Assembly (NCBI RefSeq): GCF_026248685.1 | Contig: NZ_CP111036.1 | Span: 1,612,001-1,676,000 of the forward strand | Length of the DNA stretch: 64,000 nt | Origin: Haladaptatus caseinilyticus | GTDB lineage: Archaea; Halobacteriota; Halobacteria; Halobacteriales; Haladaptataceae | Direction: 5' to 3' | Shown: positions 1-9,059 of the stretch, piece by piece | Position numbering within the stretch: position 1 is the first letter of the stretch | Layout of the letters: the number at the start of each line of letters is the position of its first letter | Position numbers and translations under genes: made by a program | Notes under the pieces: model-generated | The model's database searches: none | What the model saw: the letters and a program-made list of their open reading frames with translations, nothing else | Told to the model about the DNA's origin: nothing

Positions 1-130
1 TGTAGCCGTCGAACGTATCGACGGGTCGTATTCGATGGCCGTTCTCGATTCGAACGGAAACACCGTTACTGCGATGGGTTTGGGTGTCGGTCACAGCGAC
101 GGAACCGACAGCAGCTCGGAGTCGTCGTAG
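1..130 (+). CDS. C-terminal end of an unidentified protein (partial)
   Basis: An open frame enters at the left edge (reading from base 2) and ends with TAG at 128-130. The last 42 residues are visible; they include SMAVLDSNGNTVTAMGLGVG and finish in an Asp/Ser/Glu-rich tail typical of haloarchaeal proteins. Codon use matches the downstream genes. It lies 38 bp before mfnA on the same strand, so the two could be cotranscribed. Too little is present to assign a family. Confidence 0.5.
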   Translation, partial: VAVERIDGSYSMAVLDSNGNTVTAMGLGVGHSDGTDSSSESS

Positions 131-168
131 AACGGAACGGATAAACCCGGCGCATCGAATTTTCGGAC

Positions 169-1221
169 ATGCAGGTGGCTGCGCCCCAATCATTCCGCCG
201 GGTCCTTTCCTCGATGTGTACCGAACCCCATCCGGCGGCACGTGACGCCGCGGAACGATTTCTGGCGTCGAATCCGGGCGATCCGACGACATATCCGGCC
301 GTTTCCGCGCTGGAAGACGAAGCAGTCGGGATGCTGGGCGAGATGACCGGATTGGAAAATCCACACGGCTACATCGCCAGCGGTGGCACCGAAGCCAACA
401 TTCAGGCGGTTCGGTCAGCGCGAAATCTTGCGACAACGGACACACCGAACGTCGTCGCGCCGAAAAGCGCGCATTTCAGCTTTCAGAAGGCGGCGGACGT
501 GCTCGGGGTTGAACTGCGACTCGCCGAGGTAGATGCAAACCGGCGGGCGAACCCGGATTCGGTAACCGGAATGGTGGACGAGGACACGGTGCTGGTCGTC
601 GGAATTGCGGGGACGACCGAATACGGACGAGTCGACCCGATTCCGGCCTTGGCCGATATCGCCCACGATGCAGGCGCATTGCTTCACGTAGACGCAGCGT
701 GGGGTGGGTTCGTGCTTCCGTTCACCGACTACGAGTGGAACTTCGGCCACGCGGAGGTGGATACGATGGGCATCGATCCGCACAAAATGGGACAGGCGGC
801 GGTTCCGGCAGGTGGTTTTTTGGCCCGCGAAAAGCGCGTCCTGGACGCGCTGGCGGTCGAAACACCGTATCTCGAATCGACCTCGCAGGCGACGTTGACG
901 GGCACCCGCAGCGGCGCAGGTGTTGCGAGTGCATGGGCCGCGATGGACGAACTCTGGCCTGCGGGCTACCGCAAGCAGTACGAACGTTCGCAGGCCAACG
1001 CCGAATGGATTGCCGATGCTTTCGAATCCTGCGGCTACGATGTGGTCGACCCCGTTTTGCCGTTGGTCGCGGCCGACGTTCCTCGGGAAACGGTCGAAGC
1101 CCTCCAGTCCCGAGGGTGGCGCGTCTCACCGACCGGGTCGGGCGAACTTAGAATCGTCTGCATGCCACACGTTACTCGTTCGATGCTGGAGTCGTTCGCT
1201 GACGACCTCGAATCGATTTGA
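169..1221 (+). CDS. mfnA: PLP-dependent tyrosine/aspartate decarboxylase MfnA
   Basis: 350 residues, normal for archaeal MfnA (group II PLP decarboxylases). The PLP lysine is K206 in DPHKMG and the cofactor-binding Asp is D175 in HVDAAWGG; the N-terminal MCTEPHP segment is typical of the archaeal family. Family members decarboxylate L-tyrosine (methanofuran synthesis in methanogens) or L-aspartate to beta-alanine. Haloarchaea make no methanofuran, so aspartate 1-decarboxylase feeding CoA synthesis is the likelier role here (inference). The ATG at 169 begins at the conserved N-terminus. Confidence 0.88.
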   Translation: MQVAAPQSFRRVLSSMCTEPHPAARDAAERFLASNPGDPTTYPAVSALEDEAVGMLGEMTGLENPHGYIASGGTEANIQAVRSARNLATTDTPNVVAPKSAHFSFQKAADVLGVELRLAEVDANRRANPDSVTGMVDEDTVLVVGIAGTTEYGRVDPIPALADIAHDAGALLHVDAAWGGFVLPFTDYEWNFGHAEVDTMGIDPHKMGQAAVPAGGFLAREKRVLDALAVETPYLESTSQATLTGTRSGAGVASAWAAMDELWPAGYRKQYERSQANAEWIADAFESCGYDVVDPVLPLVAADVPRETVEALQSRGWRVSPTGSGELRIVCMPHVTRSMLESFADDLESI

Positions 1222-1812
1222 TTATTCTTCCGTCTCTTCGACGGGTGCGCCCAGCGCGTTTCGCTTGACGCTTTCGATTCCTTTCTTCGCGGCCTGTTTC
1301 GAGGAGTAGCCCTCGCCACTATCGGCGATGATGTTCCCGTTTCGATGGACGAGTCGCCAGCGCCATTCTCCCGCGTGGTCTTCATACAGTTCGAACGATG
1401 CTTGTGTGGGGGGTCTGAGCGCTTCGACGACGGACCCATCATCCTGCGTGACCGCGATTGGCCACGACTCGGGTTCCGCGGGTTCGGTCGAACCGCTTGG
1501 CAGGTCGGTGAAACGACGTGCGAACTTCGTGAGGGTCGTTCCGTACCGTTCGAGCAGTTCGATCGAAATCTCCTGTTCCAGCAGTGGTGTCCCGTCGCGG
1601 GTTATCGTCAGGCGTTGCCCCGAGCGTTCGCTATCGTGTTCCGATTCTTCCCACTCCCCGTCGCGTCGATACTTCACGGTGAAAGTCACGGCCGCATGGT
1701 CGGCCGTGTATGCGACTTCCATCTGCAGGTTCGGATGGATTCCCACGCGATATTCTCTGTCCGATTGCACACCTTCTTTTTCGAGTCGATTCGGTATGAG
1801 TCTATTTGCCAA
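1222..1812 (-). CDS. HVO_2922-like protein with C-terminal YegP/DUF1508 domain
   Basis: 196 residues if the TTG at 1812 is used; a GTG at codon 15 is an alternative, and there is no ATG before codon 31. The C-terminal part (about residues 135-185), with FELYEDHAGEWRWRLVHRNG followed by an AKKGIESVKRNA helix, matches the UPF0339/YegP (DUF1508) fold of small beta-rich proteins of unknown function. The N-terminal 130 residues form a charged domain seen in haloarchaeal relatives. It converges with mfnA: the stop codon directly abuts the mfnA stop. Molecular function unknown. Confidence 0.65.
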   Translation of the reverse strand: MANRLIPNRLEKEGVQSDREYRVGIHPNLQMEVAYTADHAAVTFTVKYRRDGEWEESEHDSERSGQRLTITRDGTPLLEQEISIELLERYGTTLTKFARRFTDLPSGSTEPAEPESWPIAVTQDDGSVVEALRPPTQASFELYEDHAGEWRWRLVHRNGNIIADSGEGYSSKQAAKKGIESVKRNALGAPVEETEE

Positions 1813-1838
1813 TAGTAATTTCCGTAGACAGATTCGCG

Positions 1839-2456
1839 ATGTTAAAGTTTACATCGGTCGATTACCGAGTGTTTCGTGTGCTAGGGAGTCTCGTTTCGTT
1901 CGCCGACCCAATCGCGAATGCTGTCGTCCTCGGGTCGTTCGGATGGTTGGAGGATGCCGTCCAACATGCCACCGGTTGGGCCGGATTGGCACTCATCGCC
2001 ATCTATTCGTTTCTCATCTCCTTTCTCCTTCCATTACCGAGCGAAGTCGTGCTTTTCGCACCACTCAATCTGGGACTTGGTGAGTTCGGACAGTATGCGC
2101 TCATCATCCTCGTGAGTGGCCTCGGCAAAGCCGGTGGAAGCGTGTTCGCTTTTCACATCGGGCAGGAGGCAAAGCAGTCCGGGCCCGTAATCAAGGCGCT
2201 CCGCCGTTCGAAAATCAACATCGTCGAATGGTCGGAGAGAAAGACGGTCGAACTCGCACGAAAATGGGGCTATCTCGGCCTTGCGATGGCACTGTGTGTG
2301 CCGTTTTTTCCGGACACGATTTCCATCTACGCATTCTCGATTTTGGAGGAGGATTACGCGAAGTTCGCTGCGGCGACGTTCGCCGGAAGTGTCGGGCGAC
2401 TGCTGGTGACCATCGCCCTGGGCGCTGGCGTCATTGCGCTCGAACTCCCGTTTTAG
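1839..2456 (+). CDS. VTT/DedA-like (YqaA-type) integral membrane protein
   Basis: About 205 residues with several hydrophobic segments. The stretch containing ISFLLPLPSEVVLFAP is characteristic of the VTT (SNARE-associated, DedA/YqaA) superfamily, followed by a G-x-G-K-x-G-G segment and a C-terminal amphipathic/TM region. Family members are membrane proteins linked to lipid scrambling or transport and membrane homeostasis; the substrate here is unknown. I prefer the ATG at 1839; the frame stays open to a TTG at 1806, but that overlaps the divergent gene. The 5' ends of the two genes are only about 26 bp apart, so they must share a compact divergent promoter. Confidence 0.72.
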   Translation: MLKFTSVDYRVFRVLGSLVSFADPIANAVVLGSFGWLEDAVQHATGWAGLALIAIYSFLISFLLPLPSEVVLFAPLNLGLGEFGQYALIILVSGLGKAGGSVFAFHIGQEAKQSGPVIKALRRSKINIVEWSERKTVELARKWGYLGLAMALCVPFFPDTISIYAFSILEEDYAKFAAATFAGSVGRLLVTIALGAGVIALELPF

Positions 2457-2525
2457 GAAATCGACGGTACATTTCCCGTTGATACGATGGTTACTCACCT
2501 TCATACCCGCTCCACTGGCCGTAGA

Positions 2526-2556
2526 TTTATATACGGTCACGAACCAACTGTTGGTT
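2526..2556 (+). promoter_or_regulatory. metG promoter: TATA box followed by a perfect 15-bp palindrome
   Basis: A TATA-like element (tttatata, about 2526-2533) lies ahead of AACCAAC-T-GTTGGTT at 2542-2556, a perfect dyad with 7-bp arms. An archaeal start site is expected about 25 bp after TATA (about 2555), so the dyad fills the space between TATA and +1, a usual repressor position. The regulator is unknown. Confidence 0.45.
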
Positions 2557-2763
2557 ATGCGACGGACGACCCACGCCGACGTTCTTGCTATGCGACGCCA
2601 GCCATAGCGTCGGGAGAATCCTTCTGGGTCGACTTTTCGGGGGTGAAACCCGACAGTTCGAGTATCGTTCGGGAGCCACTGCGCTCCCCGTATTCATCAC
2701 ACAATACCATGACGAAATACCGAAACCGGCGGGTTTTACACCCGCAGCAAAGGAGATGAGAGT
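2557..2763 (+). promoter_or_regulatory. Long structured 5' leader of metG with Shine-Dalgarno
   Basis: About 205 nt separate the predicted start of transcription from metG. I see four successive perfect stem-loops: CGACGC/GCGTCG (2593-2612), TCGGG/CCCGA (2637-2653), GGGAGC/GCTCCC (2671-2688) and GCGGGT/ACCCGC (2729-2745). A strong GGAG (2752-2755) then sits 8 nt before the ATG. Most haloarchaeal mRNAs are leaderless, so a long folded leader with SD suggests post-transcriptional control. No known riboswitch class is recognised. Confidence 0.4.
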
Positions 2764-4836
2764 ATGAGCCACGACGACTATCCAACCGAGGAACCTGCGG
2801 TGGTGACCTGCGGGCTTCCCTACGCGAACGGGGACCTGCATATCGGCCACTTGCGAACCTACGTTAGCGGTGACGTGCTGTCCCGCGCATTGAAACAACT
2901 CGGCCAGCAGACGGCCTTCGTCTCCGGGTCGGATATGCACGGGACGCCGGTGGCGGTCAACGCCGAGAAGGAAGGCGTCTCGCCCCGCGAGTTCGCGCTT
3001 CGCCACCACGAACAGTACGAAGCGACGTTCCCGAAGTTCAACATCGAGTTCGACAACTACGGCCACACCGACGACGAGACCAACACGGAACTCACCCGCG
3101 AAATCGTCCGTGAACTGGAAGACGGCGGCTACATCTACGAAAAAGAGATCAAGGTCGCATGGGACCCGACCGAGGAAACGCCGCTTCCCGACCGGTACGT
3201 GGAGGGAACGTGTCCCTACTGTGACGAGCACGCCCGCGGCGACGAATGTGACGAGGGCTGTGGTCGGCACCTCGAACCGGGGGAAATCGAGAACCCTGTC
3301 TCCACCGTCACCGGCAACCCCGCGGAGTACCGTGAGCGGACGCACAAGTTCTTCCGCGTCTCGGAACTTCAGGAGTACCTCCAGGGATTCATCGACCGCC
3401 TCGAAGGGACGAGCAACGCGCAGAACCAGCCCCGCGAATGGATCGAGGGCGAACTCCAAGATTGGTGTATCTCCCGCGACATGGACTGGGGAATCGACTA
3501 TCCGGGCGAAGGTGCCGAGGACCTCGTTCTGTATGTCTGGGTGGACGCACCCATCGAATACGTCTCTTCGACCAAGCAGTACACCGAGCGCGTCGGTTCC
3601 GACGCCTACGACTGGGAGGACGTCTGGAAGGAGAGCGGCGAAATCATCCACATCATCGGCCGAGACATCATCCAACATCACACCGTCTTCTGGCCCGCGA
3701 TGCTCCACGCCGTCGGCTACAACGAACCACGTGCCGTCATGGCCAGCGGCTTCGTCAACCTGAACGACAAAGGTTTCTCGACCAGTCGTAATCGAGCGGT
3801 CTGGGCCGACGACTATCTGGACGAAGGGTTCGATCCCGACCTCCTGCGCTACTATCTCAGTACGACCGGCGGGTTCGAGCGCGACGTGAACTTCTCGTGG
3901 GACCAGTTCCAGGAGCGCGTCAACGGCGAACTCGTCGGCACGGTCGGTAACTTCGTCTATCGAAGCCTGCTCTTCGCCGCGCGAAACTACGACGGTGCGC
4001 CGGACGCCGAAGTCAGCGAGGAAGTACGCCACCGCATCGAATCCGCCATCGACGACTTCGCAGCGGCCGTCAACGACTACTCGCTCAAGGATATCGGCGA
4101 CGCCGCGACCTCGCTCGCCTCCTTCGGCAACGAGTACATTCAACGCAACGAACCATGGAAACTGACCGACGACGACCCCGAACGTGCGGAACAGGTCATC
4201 TACGACTGTGTTCAGCTGTCGAAGGCGCTCGCGGTGCTTTACGCGCCGCTCCTGCCCGGCAAAGCCGAAGCCCTCTGGTCGCAGTTGGACGAAGACGGCT
4301 CGGTTCACGACGCGACCATCGAGGACGCCCTCGCCGCGCCGCGCGGCGACTTCGGCGAACCCGACGAACTGTTCGGCAAAATCGAGGACGAACGGGTCGA
4401 AGAGCTGAACGAGAAGCTGCAAGCGAGCATCGAAGCGGCTACGTCAGACGACGAGGAAGATGGAAGCGAAACCGTGAGCGACGACGAATCAACGACGGAC
4501 GACGAATCGGCTTCGGACGAACGCATCGGCTTCGACGAGTTCCAGAACCTCGACCTACGCGTCGGGCGCATCGAATCGGCAGCGCCGATCGAGGGTGCGG
4601 ACGACCTCCTTCGGCTCGAAGTCGATATCGGCAGCGAGACACGACAGATCGTTGCAGGATTGAAACAGCTTCACGACGTGGACGATCTGGAAGGGAAAAA
4701 CATCGTGGTCGTCGCCAACTTGGAAAAGGCCGAACTGTTCGGCGTCGAGAGTAATGGTATGGTGCTCGCGGCGGGCGAACAGGCCGACCTGCTGACGACC
4801 CACGAAAACGCGGAACCCGGTACGAAGATCAAGTAA
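2764..4836 (+). CDS. metG: Methionyl-tRNA synthetase with C-terminal tRNA-binding domain
   Basis: 690 residues. The class I HIGH motif is at residues 21-24 (DLHIGHLRTY). A zinc-knuckle insertion CPYCDEHARGDECDEGCGRH follows, and the KMSKS equivalent is KGFSTS after FVNLND. An acidic linker (about residues 555-585) leads to an OB-fold EMAP/Trbp111 domain (DLRVGRIESA to MVLAAG). It charges initiator and elongator tRNA-Met in the cytoplasm. The start is fixed by GGAG 8 nt upstream. A 631-codon open frame on the opposite strand is a base-composition shadow. Confidence 0.96.
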   Translation: MSHDDYPTEEPAVVTCGLPYANGDLHIGHLRTYVSGDVLSRALKQLGQQTAFVSGSDMHGTPVAVNAEKEGVSPREFALRHHEQYEATFPKFNIEFDNYGHTDDETNTELTREIVRELEDGGYIYEKEIKVAWDPTEETPLPDRYVEGTCPYCDEHARGDECDEGCGRHLEPGEIENPVSTVTGNPAEYRERTHKFFRVSELQEYLQGFIDRLEGTSNAQNQPREWIEGELQDWCISRDMDWGIDYPGEGAEDLVLYVWVDAPIEYVSSTKQYTERVGSDAYDWEDVWKESGEIIHIIGRDIIQHHTVFWPAMLHAVGYNEPRAVMASGFVNLNDKGFSTSRNRAVWADDYLDEGFDPDLLRYYLSTTGGFERDVNFSWDQFQERVNGELVGTVGNFVYRSLLFAARNYDGAPDAEVSEEVRHRIESAIDDFAAAVNDYSLKDIGDAATSLASFGNEYIQRNEPWKLTDDDPERAEQVIYDCVQLSKALAVLYAPLLPGKAEALWSQLDEDGSVHDATIEDALAAPRGDFGEPDELFGKIEDERVEELNEKLQASIEAATSDDEEDGSETVSDDESTTDDESASDERIGFDEFQNLDLRVGRIESAAPIEGADDLLRLEVDIGSETRQIVAGLKQLHDVDDLEGKNIVVVANLEKAELFGVESNGMVLAAGEQADLLTTHENAEPGTKIK

Positions 4837-4854
4837 CCCGAATCGGTCCCCTTT

Positions 4855-5139
4855 TTATAAATCGTTGACGAGCGTCGCGAACTCTTCCATCGGAATGATT
4901 TCCATCGTCTGCATATCGAGGCCGTATCGTTCGATGCAGAGCGAAGCCTGATACGCCGAGTCCCTGTCCTCGGCGTCGATGATGAGGAGGAAATCGTACT
5001 CGCCCAGGATGGCGTACGTTTCTTCGAGCGTGGCTTCGTGGGATTCCAGTTCGTTTCGAATGTCGCCCCAAATGGAAGCAAGCTCCTGGACGTTCTGATA
5101 GTTCTGTTCGATGGTGACGAGGGACGCGTATGTGGACAT
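4855..5139 (-). CDS. GYD-domain protein
   Basis: 94 residues from the ATG at 5139, beginning MSTYASLVTIEQNYQNVQEL. The small ferredoxin-like alpha/beta fold with LGEYDFLLIIDAEDRDSA in the middle matches the GYD domain family (DUF1330/GYD-like dimeric proteins of unknown function). The frame is open further upstream, but the ATG at 5139 has an AT-rich TATA-like stretch (tatttatttt on the minus strand) about 25 bp before it, consistent with a leaderless start. It converges with metG. Confidence 0.68.
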   Translation of the reverse strand: MSTYASLVTIEQNYQNVQELASIWGDIRNELESHEATLEETYAILGEYDFLLIIDAEDRDSAYQASLCIERYGLDMQTMEIIPMEEFATLVNDL

Positions 5140-5254
5140 ATTTTCCCATTTTGAATGCAAAATAAATAGCGGTTGTGGCCACCCCCGTACCGTCCACGAC
5201 TCGTCCCCGAGGTAACTGCGTGGTTTTTTGGCGGGCACCCACCAACCTTGGCAT

Positions 5255-7003
5255 ATGAGAAATGCGAAAATCGTCTGCACTCTCGGACCCGCATCGAACT
5301 CGCGGAGTATGGTCCGAGAACTGGCCGACACAGGGATGACGGTCGCTCGGGTCAACGCGAGCCACGGCTCGCGCGACGACCGGGCAGACCTCATCGAGAC
5401 GGTTCGACGGGTAGACGACGCGACCGAGAATCCCCTTGCCGCGATGTTGGACCTCCAAGGACCAGAAATCCGGACCGCTGAAATCGAGGAACCGATCACG
5501 CTGGAGACCGGTTCGACGGTTCGATTCGTAAAGGGGGACGATGCGACGCCGGAGGAAGTCGGTCTATCGGTCGCTATCATGAACGCCGAACCCGGCGACT
5601 CGGTGCTTCTGGACGACGGTCGAATCGAGACGACGGTCGAACGAGTCGAGGATGACGCCGTCGTCGCTCACGTCGAAAGCGGCGGCGAACTCAGCAGTCG
5701 GAAGGGAGTAAACGTTCCCGGCGTCGAACTCGATTTGGACGTCGTTACCGAGAAGGATCGCGGTGACCTCCGTCTGGCCGCCGAATCGGACGTCGATTTC
5801 GTCGCGGCGAGCTTCGTCCGCGATGCGGACGACGTGTTCGAAGTCAACAAAGTACTCGAGGAGAACGGGGCAGACATCCCCATTATCGCGAAGATCGAGC
5901 GTCGCGGTGCGGTCGAGAACCTAGAGGAGATCGTGGACGCGGCATACGGCGTGATGGTCGCCCGAGGCGACCTCGGCGTCGAATGTCCGATGGAGGACGT
6001 GCCGATGATTCAAAAGCGCATCATCCGAACGTGTCAACAGGCGGGTGTTCCCGTCATCACGGCGACGGAGATGCTCGATTCGATGGTCCACTCGCGGCGG
6101 CCGACGCGTGCGGAAGCCTCCGACGTTGCGAACGCGGTCCTCGACGGGACTGACGCCGTGATGCTCTCGGGTGAAACGGCGATCGGCGACGACCCAGTTC
6201 GGGTGGTCGAGACGATGGACAGCATCGTCCGCGAAGTCGAGGAGAGCGGCGAATACGCGGAGACGCTCGAACAGCGCGTTCCGACCGGTGACAACACTCG
6301 AACCGACGCCATCGCTCGCTCCGCACGCTACCTCGCCCGCGATATCGGCGCGAGCGCCGTCGTGGCGGCCAGCGAATCCGGCTATACCGCGTTGAAGGTG
6401 GCCAAGTTCCGTCCCGGCGTCCCCGTCGTGGCGACGACGCCGAACGACCACGTTCGTCGAAAGCTCGCGCTCTCGTGGGGTGTCAACGCCCAGTACACCG
6501 ACCTCGGGCACAACGTCGAAACCATCATCGAGGACGGCGTTCAGGCAGCCCTGGATGCCGAAGTCGCGGAAAGCGGCGATACCGTGGTCGTTCTCTCCGG
6601 TATGATGAGCGAACTGGATGGTTCGGACACGGCAAACATGCTGAAAGTCCACGTCGCCTCCGAAACCATCGCGACCGGCCGCGGTGTCGTTCGTGGTCAG
6701 GTCGCCGGACCGGTCGTTCGCAGTTCGACGGGTGACCTCTCCGACCTCTCGGCGGGGACGATACTCGTCCTCGAACCGGAGTTCGACGGCGAGTTTACGG
6801 GCGATACGTCGAACCTCGCCGGTATCGTCGATGCTCGCCCCGGAATGACCGGTTATCCGGCACTGATCGCTCGTGAACTCGACATCCCAATGATAAGCGG
6901 AGCACCGCTCGGACCGGAAGTCGAAAACGGGGACGAAGTGACGATCGATGCGGAGCGCGGCGTCGTCTATCACGGCGACATTCGGTCATACGACCGCTCG
7001 TAG
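5255..7003 (+). CDS. pyk: Pyruvate kinase with C-terminal phosphohistidine-like swivel domain
   Basis: 582 residues from the ATG at 5255 (MRNAKIVCTLGPAS). The TIM-barrel active site includes IIAKIERRGAVENLEEI, the family signature lysine segment, and MVARGDLGVE; ATEMLDSM and SGETAIGDDPV follow. The final about 110 residues add a PEP-utiliser mobile (swivel) domain (RGVVRGQVAGPV to DIPMISGAPLG), as in many Bacillus-type and haloarchaeal pyruvate kinases. It converts PEP and ADP to pyruvate and ATP in glycolysis. The upstream extension to 5228 lacks conserved sequence. Confidence 0.95.
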   Translation: MRNAKIVCTLGPASNSRSMVRELADTGMTVARVNASHGSRDDRADLIETVRRVDDATENPLAAMLDLQGPEIRTAEIEEPITLETGSTVRFVKGDDATPEEVGLSVAIMNAEPGDSVLLDDGRIETTVERVEDDAVVAHVESGGELSSRKGVNVPGVELDLDVVTEKDRGDLRLAAESDVDFVAASFVRDADDVFEVNKVLEENGADIPIIAKIERRGAVENLEEIVDAAYGVMVARGDLGVECPMEDVPMIQKRIIRTCQQAGVPVITATEMLDSMVHSRRPTRAEASDVANAVLDGTDAVMLSGETAIGDDPVRVVETMDSIVREVEESGEYAETLEQRVPTGDNTRTDAIARSARYLARDIGASAVVAASESGYTALKVAKFRPGVPVVATTPNDHVRRKLALSWGVNAQYTDLGHNVETIIEDGVQAALDAEVAESGDTVVVLSGMMSELDGSDTANMLKVHVASETIATGRGVVRGQVAGPVVRSSTGDLSDLSAGTILVLEPEFDGEFTGDTSNLAGIVDARPGMTGYPALIARELDIPMISGAPLGPEVENGDEVTIDAERGVVYHGDIRSYDRS

Positions 7004-7038
7004 CCAGCCTTTTGTCCACCCATCTCCTACCGTGGCGT

Positions 7039-7215
7039 ATGTCCGATTGGAAGTTCGATGTCGAGGAAGTCGGTGACGACGATGATGCTCCGCGTGACCA
7101 TCCCATGGACGAACCGCTCGAACCGGGGTCCCCCTCGGCGGAGAACGTGCTGTTCGTCGTCCTCGGCGCGCTCACGATGTTGTTCGTTTTGCTCCGATTG
7201 ACTGGGTTGGCCTAA
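7039..7215 (+). CDS. Small haloarchaeal single-span membrane protein (DUF7312-like)
   Basis: 58 residues from the ATG at 7039. The N-terminal half is very acidic (VEEVGDDDDAPRDHPMDEP) and the C-terminal half is one transmembrane segment (NVLFVVLGALTMLFVLLRL). It lies 35 bp after pyk and 38 bp before the NfeD gene on the same strand, so it may belong to the NfeD/stomatin transcript. Function unknown; the family name is from memory. Confidence 0.6.
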   Translation: MSDWKFDVEEVGDDDDAPRDHPMDEPLEPGSPSAENVLFVVLGALTMLFVLLRLTGLA

Positions 7216-7253
7216 CCCACAAACCCTTAATCGCTCGACACCAAGTCCCAATC

Positions 7254-7787
7254 ATGGCATCGCCCCTCGATTCGCTCCCGCTCTTGCTCGTTCTCGCGGG
7301 TGCGGGGTTGGCGCTCGCAGAAGCCCTCATTCCCGGTGCACATTTCATCGTTCTCGGCGTTGCGCTCTTGCTCGCCGGATTAGTTGCGCTCGCCTTCCCG
7401 CCGCTGGCCGCGCCGTTCGTCCTCGCCTTCCTCGTTCTCGCGTTCGGTGGTCTCTCGTTGTACGCCTACCGTGAACTCGACTTGTACGGGGGGAAAGGAA
7501 CCGGTCGAACCAAGGATTCCGACTCGCTCAAGGGGACGACCGGGCGAGTCACCGAGCGCGTGACTCCGTCCGAAGGACAGGTAAAACTGTCCAGTGGTGG
7601 ATTCAATCCGCATTACGCGGCCCGCTCCATGGACGGTGAAATCCCGGAGGGAACCGAAGTGATGGTCATCGACCCCGGTGGGGGTAACGTCGTCACCGTC
7701 GAACCGCTCGGACACATCGAGGACAGCATCGACCGGGAACTCGCTCGTGAACGGGCGAAACGGGAGCAAGAGACGGAAGAACTCTGA
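7254..7787 (+). CDS. NfeD-family membrane protein, stomatin operon partner
   Basis: 177 residues. There are two or three N-terminal hydrophobic segments (residues about 5-70), a linker, then an OB-fold NfeD C-terminal domain (LKGTTGRVTERVTPSEGQVKL to GGGNVVTVEPL). It is the short (NfeD1b) form without the ClpP-like protease domain. NfeD proteins are encoded next to SPFH/stomatin proteins, as here (stomatin gene 79 bp downstream), and are thought to act with them in membrane microdomains. Confidence 0.82.
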   Translation: MASPLDSLPLLLVLAGAGLALAEALIPGAHFIVLGVALLLAGLVALAFPPLAAPFVLAFLVLAFGGLSLYAYRELDLYGGKGTGRTKDSDSLKGTTGRVTERVTPSEGQVKLSSGGFNPHYAARSMDGEIPEGTEVMVIDPGGGNVVTVEPLGHIEDSIDRELARERAKREQETEEL

Positions 7788-7795
7788 AATCAGAT

Positions 7796-7812
7796 ATTTT
7801 CTCACAGAAAAT
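7796..7812. repeat. Perfect 17-bp inverted repeat after nfeD
   Basis: ATTTTCT-CAC-AGAAAAT has 7-bp arms and starts 8 bp after the NfeD stop codon, about 20 bp before the TATA-like box of the stomatin gene (gaatacttaa, about 7831-7840). It could be a weak termination hairpin or an operator for the downstream gene. Confidence 0.35.
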
Positions 7813-7866
7813 CCGCGTACAAAGTAGCAGAATACTTAACAGGTAGCTATCCCAACATTCGGATGT

Positions 7867-9024
7867 ATGCTGCCCCTAATACCTCTCCAATCCGCCGCCG
7901 CTGGTGGGATAATCACGATAGTTGCATTGCTGTTTCTGGTCCTCGCGGTCGTCACCGTCTGGTCCGCAGTCGAAATCGTTCAAGCGACCGAGAAGCGCGC
8001 ACTGACGGTGTTCGGTGAGTACCGAAAACTACTCGAACCGGGTATCAACTTCGTGCCACCGTTCGTCAGCAAGACGTACCGCTTCGATATGCGGACACAG
8101 ACGCTCGATGTGCCCCGGCAGGAAGCGATCACGCGCGACAACTCGCCCGTGACCGCGGACGCCGTCGTCTACATCAAAGTGATGAACGCGAAGAAGGCGT
8201 TCCTCGAAGTCGAGGATTACAAACGCGCCGTCTCGAACCTCGCCCAGACGACGCTCCGTGCAGTGCTCGGTGACATGGAACTCGACGACACGCTCAACAA
8301 GCGCCAGGAAATCAACGCGAAAATCCGCCGCGAACTCGACGAACCCACGGACGAGTGGGGGATTCGCGTCGAGAGCGTCGAAGTCCGTGAGGTCAACCCA
8401 TCCAAAGACGTGCAGCAAGCGATGGAACAGCAGACTTCCGCGGAACGTAAACGCCGTGCCATGATTCTCGAAGCACAGGGTGAACGCCGCAGTGCGATCG
8501 AGACGGCGGAAGGTGACAAGCAATCCAACATCATTCGCGCACAGGGTGAAAAACAGAGTCAGATCCTCGAAGCGCAGGGTGACGCAGTTTCGACCGTCCT
8601 TCGAGCGAAATCCGCCGAATCGATGGGCGAACGCGCCGTCATCGAGAAGGGAATGGAGACGCTCGAAAGCATCGGACAGGGCGAGTCCACGACGTTCGTC
8701 CTCCCGCAGGAACTCTCGTCGCTCGTCGGTCGGTACGGCAAACATCTGACCGGAAGCGACGTGAAAGCGGACAACCAGCAGTTGGATAGTCTCGATTTCG
8801 ACTCGGAAACCCGGGAACTGCTCGGACTCGACGATATCGACGAAATCCTCGGCCAAATCGACGAGGAGGCGGAGATGGATGTGGAAGCGATGGAAAAGGA
8901 GGCACAAGCCATCAAAGAGGGCGAGGACAAAGCGCAGATCAAAAGCGCAGACGAAGTCATCGAGGAGATGGACTCCGAGATGGAAGAAGGCGCCGAAACC
9001 GAGATGGAAACCGAAGTCGAGTAA
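7867..9024 (+). CDS. SPFH/band-7 domain stomatin-like protein
   Basis: 385 residues. An N-terminal membrane anchor (about residues 8-38) is followed by the SPFH core (ALTVFGEYRKLLEPGINFVPPFV, FDMRTQTLDVPRQEAITRDN), a coiled coil rich in A/E/R/Q with repeats of AQGE and EAQG, and a highly acidic C-terminal tail of about 90 residues. SPFH proteins oligomerise on membranes and modulate proteases or transporters; the NfeD gene just upstream is the usual partner. A TATA-like box about 30 bp upstream supports leaderless translation from this ATG. Confidence 0.85.
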   Translation: MLPLIPLQSAAAGGIITIVALLFLVLAVVTVWSAVEIVQATEKRALTVFGEYRKLLEPGINFVPPFVSKTYRFDMRTQTLDVPRQEAITRDNSPVTADAVVYIKVMNAKKAFLEVEDYKRAVSNLAQTTLRAVLGDMELDDTLNKRQEINAKIRRELDEPTDEWGIRVESVEVREVNPSKDVQQAMEQQTSAERKRRAMILEAQGERRSAIETAEGDKQSNIIRAQGEKQSQILEAQGDAVSTVLRAKSAESMGERAVIEKGMETLESIGQGESTTFVLPQELSSLVGRYGKHLTGSDVKADNQQLDSLDFDSETRELLGLDDIDEILGQIDEEAEMDVEAMEKEAQAIKEGEDKAQIKSADEVIEEMDSEMEEGAETEMETEVE

Positions 9025-9059
9025 CGCCTCCTCCGGTATTTCGTTTGTAACTGTCTACC

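Noticed and set aside
2557-2763. tRNA or T-box-like RNA ahead of metG
   Set aside because: No cloverleaf with a 7-bp acceptor, no T-loop GTTCRANYC in place and no T-box core; kept only as an unnamed folded leader.
2527-4422. 631-codon minus-strand frame
   Set aside because: Antisense to metG, low-complexity translation, no start signal; compositional shadow.
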